Source: CFX5 sp023384495
GTDB taxonomy: Bacteria; Chloroflexota; Anaerolineae; Caldilineales; Caldilineaceae
Direction: 5' to 3'
DNA: 64,000 nt
NCBI GenBank assembly: GCA_048499455.1
Contig: JASNZV010000014.1
Location: 124,001-188,000, forward strand
In this document: in pieces, positions 15,973-24,448 of the stretch
How the letters are laid out: every line of letters starts with the position of its first letter
Position numbering within the stretch: position 1 is the first letter of the stretch
Made by a program: the position numbers and the translations under genes
The notes under the pieces: generated by a model
Told to the model about the DNA's origin: nothing
Database searches by the model: none
Seen by the model: only the letters and a program-made list of their open reading frames with translations

Positions 15973-16710
15973 TTACACCACTCGGATCACGGAAACTACT
16001 TTTCCGTTGACGCGTACCTTGTCCGCCGGCTTGATGAGCGGCTGATAGGTCGGGTTGGGGTTGGCGGGCTGGAGCCGCACATTCGGCCCTTCGCGGAAGA
16101 GATACTTGAGGGTTGTTTCTTCCTCATCCACGATCCACGCCGCCACCATGTCACCATTGTCCGCAGTTTCCTGTTGCCGGAGGATCACAATGTCGCCATC
16201 CAGCACGCTGGCGTCGATCATCGAGTCGCCCGTGACGCGGAGGGCAAACAGATTGTCAGTGTTGCCGAGTAAGGCCTCAGCCATCTCGATCACGTCTTCG
16301 GGGTTGCTTGCCTCACGCCCCTCAACCTGAATCGGCACGCCTGCCGCAATGTGCCCCAGCACGGGCACCTGAATCAGGTTGAACGAACGCCTGGCCTCTG
16401 TCTGTCGCGGGCGTGGCGGCGCGCTCTCGACATCGGCCCCGTCGTGGTCGTCAACCATGCCAAGCTCGCGCAGCCGATCCCACTTGACACTCAACCCGCG
16501 GCTGACATCGGCGCGGCGTTCCAGCAGATCTTCATCCACCAGTTTGCGCAGATTGTAGCTGACAACCGATGTACTGGAGATGCCCACCTTTTCGCCGATC
16601 TCGCGAATCGACGGCGGGAAGCGATTGGCGCGGAAGAATGTTACGATGAAGCGCAGGATCTCTTTCTGACGCTCCGACAGTTTCTTCGCCTTGTCACCGT
16701 TTGCCGACAT
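15973..16710 (-). CDS. lexA: LexA repressor
   Basis: LexA represses DNA-damage genes and cleaves itself when RecA filaments form. The 245-residue protein has an N-terminal winged helix-turn-helix (SERQKEILRFIV, PPSIREIGEKVG, SSTSVVSYNLRKL) and a C-terminal S24 domain. The self-cleavage bond is Ala123-Gly124 (HIAAG), the nucleophile Ser163 (TGDSMID) and the general base Lys202 (TTLKYLF). It is somewhat longer than usual because of an acidic linker at about 85-110. AAAGGA precedes the ATG at 16710 with good spacing. Two candidate SOS boxes lie 130-175 bp upstream, which fits autoregulation. Confidence 0.95.
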   Translation of the reverse strand: MSANGDKAKKLSERQKEILRFIVTFFRANRFPPSIREIGEKVGISSTSVVSYNLRKLVDEDLLERRADVSRGLSVKWDRLRELGMVDDHDGADVESAPPRPRQTEARRSFNLIQVPVLGHIAAGVPIQVEGREASNPEDVIEMAEALLGNTDNLFALRVTGDSMIDASVLDGDIVILRQQETADNGDMVAAWIVDEEETTLKYLFREGPNVRLQPANPNPTYQPLIKPADKVRVNGKVVSVIRVV

Positions 16711-16838
16711 GTTCGTTTCCTTTCTGTACACTTTGCAACATGAACAGGCGCTATTCAGGATGGCCCTTCGGTCTCAGGGAAGACCGAGGAGCGCCTGTGG
16801 GTCTTTCCAAAGTGATAACCCAAGAATTTCCCAAATCA

Positions 16839-16886
16839 GAACGTCTGTTTCCCAAATTTCCCAAAGTATACACGAACATATGTGCG
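16839..16886 (-). promoter_or_regulatory. Candidate LexA (SOS) boxes upstream of lexA
   Basis: CGAACATATGTGCG (16873-16886) differs by one base from the Bacillus-type SOS box CGAACATATGTTCG. GAACGTCTGTTT (16839-16850) has the same GAAC-N4-GTTY layout. Between and around them TTTCCCAAA occurs three times (near 16828, 16849 and 16858). The sites lie between lexA and the MazG-like gene. Confidence 0.6.
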
Positions 16887-16948
16887 GTGTCAAGCCCGAC
16901 ATTGGACGTTTGTTCTATTGGGTGTCGCAGCGCCGGCGGCGACGGGGG

Positions 16949-17353
16949 TCAGGCCGACGGGTCTTCTTCGCTGCCGAGCCCGGCTTCGGCCAGGTAGCGC
17001 TGAAAACGAGCCCAGTAAGCCCGTTGATCGGCGGGGCCGGCTGCCGGGTTGGGGAAGCGGGCGTCGGCTTTCTGCTGGCCGCGGATCATGGCCTCTTCCA
17101 TGTCGACGCCACAGAGATAGGCGATTTTGAAGAGCATGACCTGAAGGTCACTCAATTCAAGCGCCAACTCGCTGCGCAACGTTTCGAGGTCAGCCGGGTT
17201 GGGCGCACGATAGCCTTCGATCATCTGCACCAGCTTGCTGATTTCACCCAGCTCTTCCAGCGCATGGAGCAGGGTGTGGCTGGGCAGCACCTTGTCCCAC
17301 GCGCGCTCGTGATCCCACGCTTCCAGCCATCGTTGATATTCACGGATATGCAT
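16949..17353 (-). CDS. MazG-like nucleotide pyrophosphohydrolase
   Basis: The 134-residue, mostly helical protein shows the metal-binding pattern of the all-alpha NTP pyrophosphohydrolases: HALEELGEISK and, about 35 residues on, LALELSDLQVMLFKIA. These enzymes hydrolyse (d)NTPs to the monophosphate and help clean the nucleotide pool. It lies 67 bp downstream of recO and upstream of lexA on the same strand, a DNA-repair neighbourhood. It could instead be a non-catalytic relative; the full ExxE and ExxD sets appear present. Confidence 0.75.
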   Translation of the reverse strand: MHIREYQRWLEAWDHERAWDKVLPSHTLLHALEELGEISKLVQMIEGYRAPNPADLETLRSELALELSDLQVMLFKIAYLCGVDMEEAMIRGQQKADARFPNPAAGPADQRAYWARFQRYLAEAGLGSEEDPSA

Positions 17354-17419
17354 GGTGGGTGCTCGTTACGTACTCGGATGGTTGTTTTGTGTCAAACGGA
17401 TAGCCGCAAGCCTGGGTGG

Positions 17420-18250
17420 TTACACGACCAGTGTTCGCAGTTTGCGCAGGAAATCGGTGGATTTCAGGTGGTGCTCCAACAGATGCAATAAATAGCGATA
17501 GAGGATCGATTCCACCTGTTGGTGAATGTGTGGCCGAATGCTTAGCCCAGCCACATCGGCCCACGGGCTTCGTTGGAGATGGCGCAACACCTTCAGCACA
17601 TCCAGTTCGAGCGACTCGACATCGTTGCGTCGCGTTGCGCAGCGCGGGCAAAAGACACCCCCCTCGCTCAGGCTCATATAATTGACCGTCGGTTGCAGAT
17701 CATCCTCGCAGCCAAGGCAGGCAAAGAACTGGGGCTGAAAACCGGTGACGCTGAGGAGACGAAGGTCGAACCACCGCAGCAGCAAGCGCAGATCGACCGG
17801 CGCTCCGCTAGCGCTGAATTCATCGAGCGTTCGCAGGCCAAACAGCAATAGATCCCACAGGGGGCGGCTGTCGTCATCGGCCTCGGTGAAGCTTGCAATC
17901 AACTCGCACAGATAGCCTGCGCCGGCGATTGTCTCCAGTTCGCTGCGCAGGTGGCGAAACGACTCCACCGTAACGGCCTCGGTGATAATGTCCCACGTGC
18001 GCGCCTGCGCCACCAACAGCGCCGTGTGGGTGAAGGGCTCCAGGTGGCCTGCCTTGTGGCTGGTTGTCTTACGCGCGCCTTTGGCGATCAACTCGCGCTT
18101 GCCCAGCTCCGGCGTGAAGACGGTCAGGATGCGGTCGGCGTCACCCTGGTCGCGGCGACTCAGCACCACGGCGCGGGTTCGATAGAGCCGTTCCCGATGG
18201 GTGTCGTTTGGATTGGGGCTTGGAGCCTGCTGGTCTGCTTGATTCGCCAT
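17420..18250 (-). CDS. recO: DNA repair protein RecO
   Basis: RecO loads RecA on SSB-coated single-stranded DNA with RecR. The 276-residue protein begins with an unusual 20-residue polar tail, then the OB-fold (RTRAVVLSRRDQGDADRILTVFTPELGK, LIAKGARKTTS), a helical domain, and a zinc-binding segment with FFACLGCEDDL and FCPRCATR. The C-terminal helices end the protein at the usual length. It is followed by the MazG-like gene and lexA in the same direction, so the three may share regulation. Confidence 0.93.
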   Translation of the reverse strand: MANQADQQAPSPNPNDTHRERLYRTRAVVLSRRDQGDADRILTVFTPELGKRELIAKGARKTTSHKAGHLEPFTHTALLVAQARTWDIITEAVTVESFRHLRSELETIAGAGYLCELIASFTEADDDSRPLWDLLLFGLRTLDEFSASGAPVDLRLLLRWFDLRLLSVTGFQPQFFACLGCEDDLQPTVNYMSLSEGGVFCPRCATRRNDVESLELDVLKVLRHLQRSPWADVAGLSIRPHIHQQVESILYRYLLHLLEHHLKSTDFLRKLRTLVV

Positions 18251-18276
18251 TGCTCAACTATGCTATGTTTGCACTT

Positions 18277-18358
18277 TGAACGCAAAGAGGCGAAGACGCA
18301 AAGAAGTGGCTCGACCAACCGCTTGGCGTCTTTGCTCCTCTGCGTCTTTGCGTTGAAC
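18277..18358. repeat. Imperfect inverted repeat built of CGCAAAG units
   Basis: TTGAACGCAAAGAGGCG, then GACGCAAAGAAG, are mirrored by GCGTCTTTGC, CTCTGCGTCTTTGCG and TTGAAC. Similar CGCAAAG-rich hairpins are scattered between genes in many bacterial genomes. It sits just upstream of recO and downstream of the Ldh-type gene. Confidence 0.6.
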
Positions 18359-18448
18359 ATAAATTTGCAGAGATAGAATGCATTATAGCACAGGGATAAA
18401 ATCGAACATAATTTCTTTTTACCCCTTGCGAAGGCCAATCGCGCTTTT

Positions 18449-19540
18449 TCATTCCGCAAGTTTGGCGGCGGCCTGGGCAGTGAGCCAGGATGCGTCGATG
18501 CCCAATTGGGCAGACGTTTGGGCGATGTCGGCCAGGGTGACGGCGTTGAGCGGGATGCCCATGCGTCGATGGGCCTCGCGAGTGCGCTCTTCGACTTCGC
18601 CGGGGGCATAGATGCGGTCGAACCCAGGCGCCACGCGGCTGGCGTGCATCTCGTCGATGACGCGGTCGACGCGTGTCTTGAAGGTGGCCACCTCTTCAAA
18701 CGCACTGATTCGAAGCGCCATCACGAAGTGACCATCCAGCCCAGGGCGCGGCCCGTTGATGATATCGCCCAGTTCAGCGCCATACGCTGCCCCAGACAAC
18801 ATCGACGAGAGGATGCCCATTGCGAGGGCCAACCCCACACCTTTGAACCCACCAATCGGCGCCAACAGCCCGTCGAGCGCCACGGCTGGGTCGGTGGTAG
18901 GGCGGCCTTCCGGATCGAGCGCCCAGCCTTCGGGCAAAGGGATTCCTTTCTGGTGATGGACTCGGATCTTGCCATGCGAAGAACCGCTGAAGGCTGCGTC
19001 GTAGACAATCGGGGTATGGCGCCCGGTGGGGATGGCAATCGACAAGGGGTTGATCCCCACAATGCGGTCTGCCCCACCCCAGGGCGCCATGGTGGGCAGC
19101 GCATTGGTGGTGGCGATGCCGATCATGTCGTAGCTCAACGCCATGCGTGTAAAATAGGCCATGGCGCCACAGTGGTTGCTGCCACAGACGGCGGCGGCCG
19201 CAATGCCAAAGCTATAGGCGCGTTCGATGGCCTGTTGCATGGCAAACGCCGCGCCGATCTGCCCCATGCTATTGCCCCCATCCACCACCAAGCAGGCGGC
19301 GCTATCGCGTACGATCTTCGGCTGCCCGCGTGGGTTTACCCCGCCAACGGTGAGCTTGCGGACATAGTCGGGCACACGGAGCACGCCGTGGGAGTGGACG
19401 CCGTTCAAGTCGGCAAAGACAAGTGAATCGGCCAGGAGCGCCGCATCCTCGCCGTTCATACCACAGTGCTCAAAGATATTGGTGACAAGCTTTTGCAGCC
19501 GGGGGGCGTCGATCCGGCGCTCTGCGCTCTCGGTAATCAT
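18449..19540 (-). CDS. Ldh-family NAD(P)-dependent 2-hydroxyacid dehydrogenase (malate/L-lactate type 2)
   Basis: The 363-residue protein has the landmarks of the type-2 malate/lactate/ureidoglycolate dehydrogenase family: DLNGVHSHGVLRVPDYV near residue 50, GQIGAAFAMQQAIERA, the catalytic-region SNHCGAMAYFTRMA and TNALPTMAPWGG. It interconverts a 2-hydroxy and a 2-oxo acid, for example malate/oxaloacetate, lactate/pyruvate or 2,3-diketogulonate. An ATG at 19540 is preferred to an upstream TTG. It lies 73 bp after the hydroxypyruvate isomerase-like gene on the same strand, consistent with a short sugar-acid or glycerate pathway. Confidence 0.9.
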   Translation of the reverse strand: MITESAERRIDAPRLQKLVTNIFEHCGMNGEDAALLADSLVFADLNGVHSHGVLRVPDYVRKLTVGGVNPRGQPKIVRDSAACLVVDGGNSMGQIGAAFAMQQAIERAYSFGIAAAAVCGSNHCGAMAYFTRMALSYDMIGIATTNALPTMAPWGGADRIVGINPLSIAIPTGRHTPIVYDAAFSGSSHGKIRVHHQKGIPLPEGWALDPEGRPTTDPAVALDGLLAPIGGFKGVGLALAMGILSSMLSGAAYGAELGDIINGPRPGLDGHFVMALRISAFEEVATFKTRVDRVIDEMHASRVAPGFDRIYAPGEVEERTREAHRRMGIPLNAVTLADIAQTSAQLGIDASWLTAQAAAKLAE

Positions 19541-19613
19541 GGTGGTCGCTTTCAAGAGACCGCACGATTTGCAGCGTGCAGATTCAAATTCACGCTATCA
19601 CTACGGTTGATGC

Positions 19614-20405
19614 TCAACGGCCGCGCGCCTCACGGGGCAACCAGGCCAGCGACACATCGGTGTCGCCATCCGGTCGATATTCGAGGCCGATATAACCTGT
19701 GTACCCCAGTCGCTCAATTGCGGCGAAGATCGCCGGATAGTTGATCTCGCCTGTGCCGGGCTGATGGCGACCGGGCACGTCTGAGATCTGGATGTGACCA
19801 ATGTAGGGCATCAGGGTGGTCATGGATTGGATCAAGTTGCCCTCGGTCATTTGGGTGTGGTATACATCATACTGCAGCTTGACAGCAGGGTGATTGGCCC
19901 CGCGCACAATCTGCATCCCCTCGCTGGGTGAGTGAACGAAATAGCACGGCATGTCGATCGCGTTGAGCGGCTCAATGAGCAGTGTCACCCCAGCGGCGGC
20001 GGCGAGGGGCGCTGCCCAGGCAAGATTTTCCAGCACACAGGCCAGTTGCGCCTCGGTGGTCAAGCCTGGCAGCCGATTGCCCACCATGACGTGAATACGC
20101 GGGCAGGCAAAATGATGAGCGTACTCCAGCGCCTCTTGCATGCTTTGCCGAAACGCATCGCGGCGAGCCGGATCGTTGAGCGAGCCGCGTTCCCCAGCCG
20201 CGACATTGCCGGGATTGATATTGAACAAGACGGCGCGTAAGCCGTATTCATCCAGGCGATTTTTGATGGCCGGCGCCCCAAACTCATAGGGGAAGAGAAA
20301 CTCGACCGCAGTGAACCCTGCCGCCGCCGCGCGCGCAAAGCGATCCAAAAAGGGTATTTCGGGATAGAGCATCGTCAAATTGGGCGCAAAGCGAAGCGTC
20401 ATCAT
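19614..20405 (-). CDS. hyi: Hydroxypyruvate isomerase-like TIM-barrel protein
   Basis: The 263-residue protein matches the Hyi/OtnI group of xylose isomerase-like barrels: RFAPNLTMLYPEIPFLDRF, FEFLFPYE-like AVEFLFPYEF, the metal/catalytic Glu in LLIEPLNAIDMPCYF, the His in DVYHTQMTEGNL and the second Glu in GLEYRPDG. It would isomerise hydroxypyruvate and tartronate semialdehyde, or a 2-oxo-tetronate. Its ATG overlaps the stop codon of the STAND-TPR gene (ATGA), which implies translational coupling, an odd partner for a metabolic enzyme. Confidence 0.85.
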   Translation of the reverse strand: MMTLRFAPNLTMLYPEIPFLDRFARAAAAGFTAVEFLFPYEFGAPAIKNRLDEYGLRAVLFNINPGNVAAGERGSLNDPARRDAFRQSMQEALEYAHHFACPRIHVMVGNRLPGLTTEAQLACVLENLAWAAPLAAAAGVTLLIEPLNAIDMPCYFVHSPSEGMQIVRGANHPAVKLQYDVYHTQMTEGNLIQSMTTLMPYIGHIQISDVPGRHQPGTGEINYPAIFAAIERLGYTGYIGLEYRPDGDTDVSLAWLPREARGR

Positions 20406-23272
20406 GCGTCTCCTGGCGGGTTGGGTGGCGATGGATGCGCCGGACTGGCGGCATCGTCGGTTGGCCTAGCTTCTGGCATGTTTACTGGCGCGTCTTCTGG
20501 CGCATGGTGGGGCGCGTCTTCTGGCTCGCGATGAGGGCGCAGCAAGTTTTCCAGGTCTTCGACCAGATCAGCATGTTCTTCGACGCGCTGACGCCAGCGA
20601 TTGCTGCTTTCGGTGCGCCGTTCGCTTGGCAACTGTGCGTGCGCCGCCATTATCGCCCGGTGAATCGCGATCTGTTCCAGATAATGACGGCGGAGGGTAT
20701 CGTCTGTGATCTTGGCTGCGCGCGCCATTAGCGCCGCCTGCGCCACGGTGAGCACCTCGGTCGCGCGCAGGTCGCGATTGGCCTCTAAAACACGATAGCA
20801 GGTCCAGTAGATCCGAAACGGCTCGATAATGCCGGCGGCAGTAATGTTTTGCATGTGGGGCAAGATCTGCTCCACATAAGTCTGCGCCTGGGCAGGTTGC
20901 TCCATCGCCAGGAAGACGCCCGCCAACCCTGCCAGCGGTTCCAGCATGGGGTCGCGCTGGCCCAACTCCTTGCGCAGCGCCACGGCTTCACCAAAGACCT
21001 CGGCGGCCTCGGCCAGCCACCCCAGCCCGACCAGCGCATGACCCAGACACGTCTGAGCAAAGGCCATGATCGCGCGCTCTTCCAGGGTCTGGCTAATCTG
21101 CAACGCATCGCGACAATAGGCCGCGGCCGCCTCATAGTCGAGCCGGTAGCAAGCAAGAAGGCCCAGGTTGGCCAGAATCAGGCTTTCGGATGGACGATCC
21201 CCCAGCGCGCGTTTGTTGGCGAGCGCCTCTTGATAGTGGCGGCGCGCCTGTTCATAGTCGCCCAATTGGGTGTGAACGGCCCCCAAATTGTTGAGGAGCA
21301 GCCCAGCAGCCCGTTGGTCGTTGCGCTGATGGTATTGTTCAAGGCAATCGGCAAAGACCGCGCGCGCATTGAGAAAGTCGCCGCTATAAAAGAGAAGGAG
21401 CGCCATGTTGTAGCGCATTTTGAGGATGTTGCCCTCGTCGCCCAGCGTCTGATAGATCCGAAGCGCCTCCTCAAAATGATCACTGCCGGCCACGTAATCA
21501 CCCCGATAAAGGCGGTTGGCGCCAAGCGATGTGTGGCCTGCCGCCGCCAGCGCCGTATTGCGAACCGAGAGCGCAATTGTCAGCGCCGCGCTCAGCTTTT
21601 TTTGCGCTTCTTCATATTGCCCGCGAAAAAAGAATGCCCGTCCCCACTGTAGAAAGCTCATGCCTTCGACATCGGCGTGTCGCCCGTTCTGGGCAAGCTG
21701 AATCGCCTCCTGCGCCGTCTGCGCCGCTTCCGCATAGGCGCCCTGCTCGTTATATGCCTCGGCCAACCGGCTCAACAGCAAGCCCAACACAGCAATGGCC
21801 TTTGCTTGCAGGGCGTCGCCCATTTTTGCAGCAAGGGGTCGCACGCCAGCAACGGCGTGTTGCAGCGCCTGCTGGAGTTCGGCCACAGGCCCTTGTGACA
21901 AATAATATGCAGTGAGGCCGGGCGTGGCTTGTGACAGTAGATCCAATTGCTGGTTGTTTGCCGCCCATTGCCACGCTGCCCGAATGTTTTCGTGCTCAGC
22001 CCGCAATTGATGGATGGCGCGCGCAGCGTGTGCGGTGCTCAATCGCTTGCCCTGCTCGGCCAAAAGCTGGCAGAAATGATGGCTGTGCCGTTCACCCAAA
22101 CGTTGTTGATGCGGCGGATTGTCAGCCAGCTTTTCAGCGGCAAAGTGACGGATCAGCGGGTGCAGGCGATAACGTGGCTCGAGTGGAGACAATTCGTTTT
22201 CTGTCTGCTCGGCGAACTGTTGGGCCTGGCTCCGATGGATCAACGATTTGTCGGCCAGCGCGCCGAGCGAGGTGGGGGTAGCGCCCGCCAGCTCAGCCGC
22301 TGCCGTCACGGTGAACCCATTCGCAAAGATGGAGAGCTGCTGAAGCAACTGCTGCTCTGCTGGTGTGAGCAAAACCCACGAGTGCTCGAAAACCGCGCGC
22401 AACGTACGGTGGCGTTCTGGCGTGTTCAGCGCAGTGGCCGAGAGGAAGTCGAGCTGCTCGCGCAGCGCATTGGCGATCTGGCGGCATGAATAGGTTCGTA
22501 CAGCGCCGGCGGCCATCTGGATCGCCAAGGGCAGCCCCTGCAACTGATGGCAGATCTCGATAATCGTGGGCCACTCGGCTGCGGGTGCAAAGGCCGGCGC
22601 CGTTGCCTGCGCCGTGCGTACAAACAGTTCAATGGCGGGATAGCGCGAAAAGCCTGCTTCGTGCACAGAGGCTGGGGTTGGCAGACCTTCCAATTCCACC
22701 AACCACTCACCATCCAGATGGAGCCTTTCCCGCGACGTCGCCAAAATCTTCACCCCAGGCGCGGCTTGAAGAATTGTCAACCAGAGCGCACTGCCGGCCA
22801 CCAGGTGTTCCAAATTATCCACCAGCAACAATAGCTTGCGGTTGCGCAGCGAACTGACCAACTGCATTGTGGCGTCGGTGTCGGGCAAAAACTGGAAACC
22901 GAGCGCCGCCGCCAATGCGCCGGGCGCCTGCTCGATCCGTTCCACATCGGCCAGGGAGGTCCAGATCAGGCCATCGGGGAAGTGAAGCGCAGCGACGTGG
23001 GAATTGAGGATGCGAAAGCCCACCTCCAGCGCAAGTCGCGTCTTGCCGGCGCCACCGGGCCCCACGATGGTCAACAGGCGACACGATGGGTTGAGCAGTC
23101 TGTCGTAGATATGTTGTGACTCAGCCTGCCGGCCCACCATGGTTGTCAACGGCGCCGGCAGGTTGTTGAGTGGCGGAGCAGCGGAGATCGCTGAACGTGC
23201 GGCGACATTCGACTTGTGTGTGTGCAACGGGTCTTCCGTGCGTGCTATGGGTGCGTTGCGTTCTTGGTTCAT
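20402..23272 (-). CDS. STAND ATPase with TPR repeats (NB-ARC/AfsR-like), no visible effector domain
   Basis: The 956-residue protein has a 45-residue polar N-terminus with no DNA-binding domain, then an NB-ARC-type ATPase beginning at LTTMVGRQAE. Walker A is GPGGAGKT (residues 71-78), Walker B LLLLVDNLEHL, and the sensor region ILATSRERL. A winged-helix segment is followed by about ten TPR-like repeats (AEAAQTAQEAIQLAQ, YEQARRHYQEALANK, YEAAAAYCRDALQIS). The C-terminal 60 residues are Pro/Asp/His-rich. Such proteins usually also carry a LuxR or BTAD DNA-binding domain; none is seen here. AGGAAG precedes the ATG. Coupled to the isomerase gene downstream. Confidence 0.88.
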   Translation of the reverse strand: MNQERNAPIARTEDPLHTHKSNVAARSAISAAPPLNNLPAPLTTMVGRQAESQHIYDRLLNPSCRLLTIVGPGGAGKTRLALEVGFRILNSHVAALHFPDGLIWTSLADVERIEQAPGALAAALGFQFLPDTDATMQLVSSLRNRKLLLLVDNLEHLVAGSALWLTILQAAPGVKILATSRERLHLDGEWLVELEGLPTPASVHEAGFSRYPAIELFVRTAQATAPAFAPAAEWPTIIEICHQLQGLPLAIQMAAGAVRTYSCRQIANALREQLDFLSATALNTPERHRTLRAVFEHSWVLLTPAEQQLLQQLSIFANGFTVTAAAELAGATPTSLGALADKSLIHRSQAQQFAEQTENELSPLEPRYRLHPLIRHFAAEKLADNPPHQQRLGERHSHHFCQLLAEQGKRLSTAHAARAIHQLRAEHENIRAAWQWAANNQQLDLLSQATPGLTAYYLSQGPVAELQQALQHAVAGVRPLAAKMGDALQAKAIAVLGLLLSRLAEAYNEQGAYAEAAQTAQEAIQLAQNGRHADVEGMSFLQWGRAFFFRGQYEEAQKKLSAALTIALSVRNTALAAAGHTSLGANRLYRGDYVAGSDHFEEALRIYQTLGDEGNILKMRYNMALLLFYSGDFLNARAVFADCLEQYHQRNDQRAAGLLLNNLGAVHTQLGDYEQARRHYQEALANKRALGDRPSESLILANLGLLACYRLDYEAAAAYCRDALQISQTLEERAIMAFAQTCLGHALVGLGWLAEAAEVFGEAVALRKELGQRDPMLEPLAGLAGVFLAMEQPAQAQTYVEQILPHMQNITAAGIIEPFRIYWTCYRVLEANRDLRATEVLTVAQAALMARAAKITDDTLRRHYLEQIAIHRAIMAAHAQLPSERRTESSNRWRQRVEEHADLVEDLENLLRPHREPEDAPHHAPEDAPVNMPEARPTDDAASPAHPSPPNPPGDA

Positions 23273-23863
23273 GAACGGATCTTCCTGGACAGCAGACGTC
23301 CCCTGATGCGTTCAGCGGCGATTACCTTCAGACTGTTTGCAAAGGTCTGCCGGGCCCGCGCGCGTTGACAACAGTGTAGCTTGAAACCCGCAAAGTGTAA
23401 AGAGTCTGCATGGCTGGGGGCGCATCCGGGGAGCGGGTCTTTGTCACCCGAAGGATCACCACATTTGACACAATGTATTTGACACAACAACAATCGTCGG
23501 CTATGATGTGAAAACCTGCCTATATTTCGTTACAGAACTATCCGAGCTTCGCCCACCATTGCCTGCCGTGACATCCTGTTTATTGTTTCGATGCCGTCAG
23601 TACTTCCCAATCGGCGTTAGGGACATCGGCCAATCCGGATCCAGCAAAACCGACCCGTGTGCGTGAAAGGGTGCAACCAACTGCTGCGGCTTGCGCCATT
23701 GTGGATGCCTCGACCGATCTGCTTGATTGTCGCCACGATTCATGCTGGCCACGTTGGCGGCGCTGAGGCATGGTGGCGGCCACCCAACACCTGAAACTCA
23801 CCGGCGTATCCGACTTGCCAAATGGCTGCGGCGCCGCAGAACGGTCGGCCAATCTGTTGACAA
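23273..23863. other. Intergenic region with a sigma70-like promoter and a GC palindrome
   Basis: No supported gene in about 590 bp between divergent genes. It contains the promoter at 23464-23507 and the palindrome CTGCGGCGCCGCAG at 23826-23839, just before the membrane protein gene. A minus-strand frame across 23580-24278 has a shuffled, Arg/Ser/Pro-rich composition and is judged spurious. Confidence 0.55.
23464..23507 (+). promoter_or_regulatory. Sigma70-like promoter with a tandem TTTGACACAA repeat
   Basis: TTTGACACAA occurs at 23464-23473 and 23478-23487. The second copy gives a perfect -35 TTGACA (23479-23484), 17 bp before the -10 TATGAT (23502-23507). It points toward the small membrane protein at 23864 and would leave a leader of about 350 bases. 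Confidence 0.6.
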
Positions 23864-24232
23864 ATGGGTATTCACTCCTCACATAACAACCAGCCCGTAG
23901 AGACATGGCGCCTTGTCTTGTTTTATGTGGCTTGCTATTTGTTCTGGCTGGCCTTTTCAGCCCTTGGTTTCCTGCTCTTTGGCTCGCTGCGTACGAATGT
24001 CTTCGACCTGGCGACGGCTCTACAATTGAATGGCTGGCAGGTGCGAACGGTTGATCGCTTTGCGATCTACGGGCTGGGCATCTTCTGGTTTCTCTTCGTA
24101 TTGTGGCTTGAGAGCTACTTGCGACATGGCGTCGACCACCACCAACTATGGAAACGCATTGGGCGAGTGGCGCTGGCGATGGGGACGCTTGGCATTCTGT
24201 CGTATGGGCTGCGGTGGGTGGTGGCTCCCTAA
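23864..24232 (+). CDS. Small membrane protein of unknown function (122 aa)
   Basis: The protein has three clear hydrophobic segments: about 18-40 (LVLFYVACYLFWLAF...), 67-83 (AIYGLGIFWFLFVLWL) and 102-118 (ALAMGTLGILSYGL). Short polar loops hold ESYLRHGVDHHQLWKRIGR. I do not recognise the family. There is no obvious ribosome binding site before the ATG, which starts right after TTGACAA, so it may be leaderless or start at another codon. The hydrophobic pattern and acceptable codon use support a real gene. Confidence 0.6.
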   Translation: MGIHSSHNNQPVETWRLVLFYVACYLFWLAFSALGFLLFGSLRTNVFDLATALQLNGWQVRTVDRFAIYGLGIFWFLFVLWLESYLRHGVDHHQLWKRIGRVALAMGTLGILSYGLRWVVAP

Positions 24233-24448
24233 TGCTTGTTCGGCAACCCAGCTGTGTGACGAGTGGTGCTCTTACCACCTGTCGATTTGCAAACTCACTC
24301 TGCTAAAGATGCACTAACGCACACGCGGCTGCGATGATCGTCGCGGAGCGGACGGGATTGACCGAGATGGTTGGTGTCGGATTACTGTATTGAATCGCCC
24401 TCAGCGCGCTGACGGCGTATCCAGTCTCAAAGCAGGAGAACAGGGACG

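Noticed and set aside
23580..24278. 232-codon minus-strand frame over the small membrane protein
   Set aside because: Arg/Ser/Pro-rich, no motif and no ribosome binding site; the plus-strand frame has clear membrane segments.
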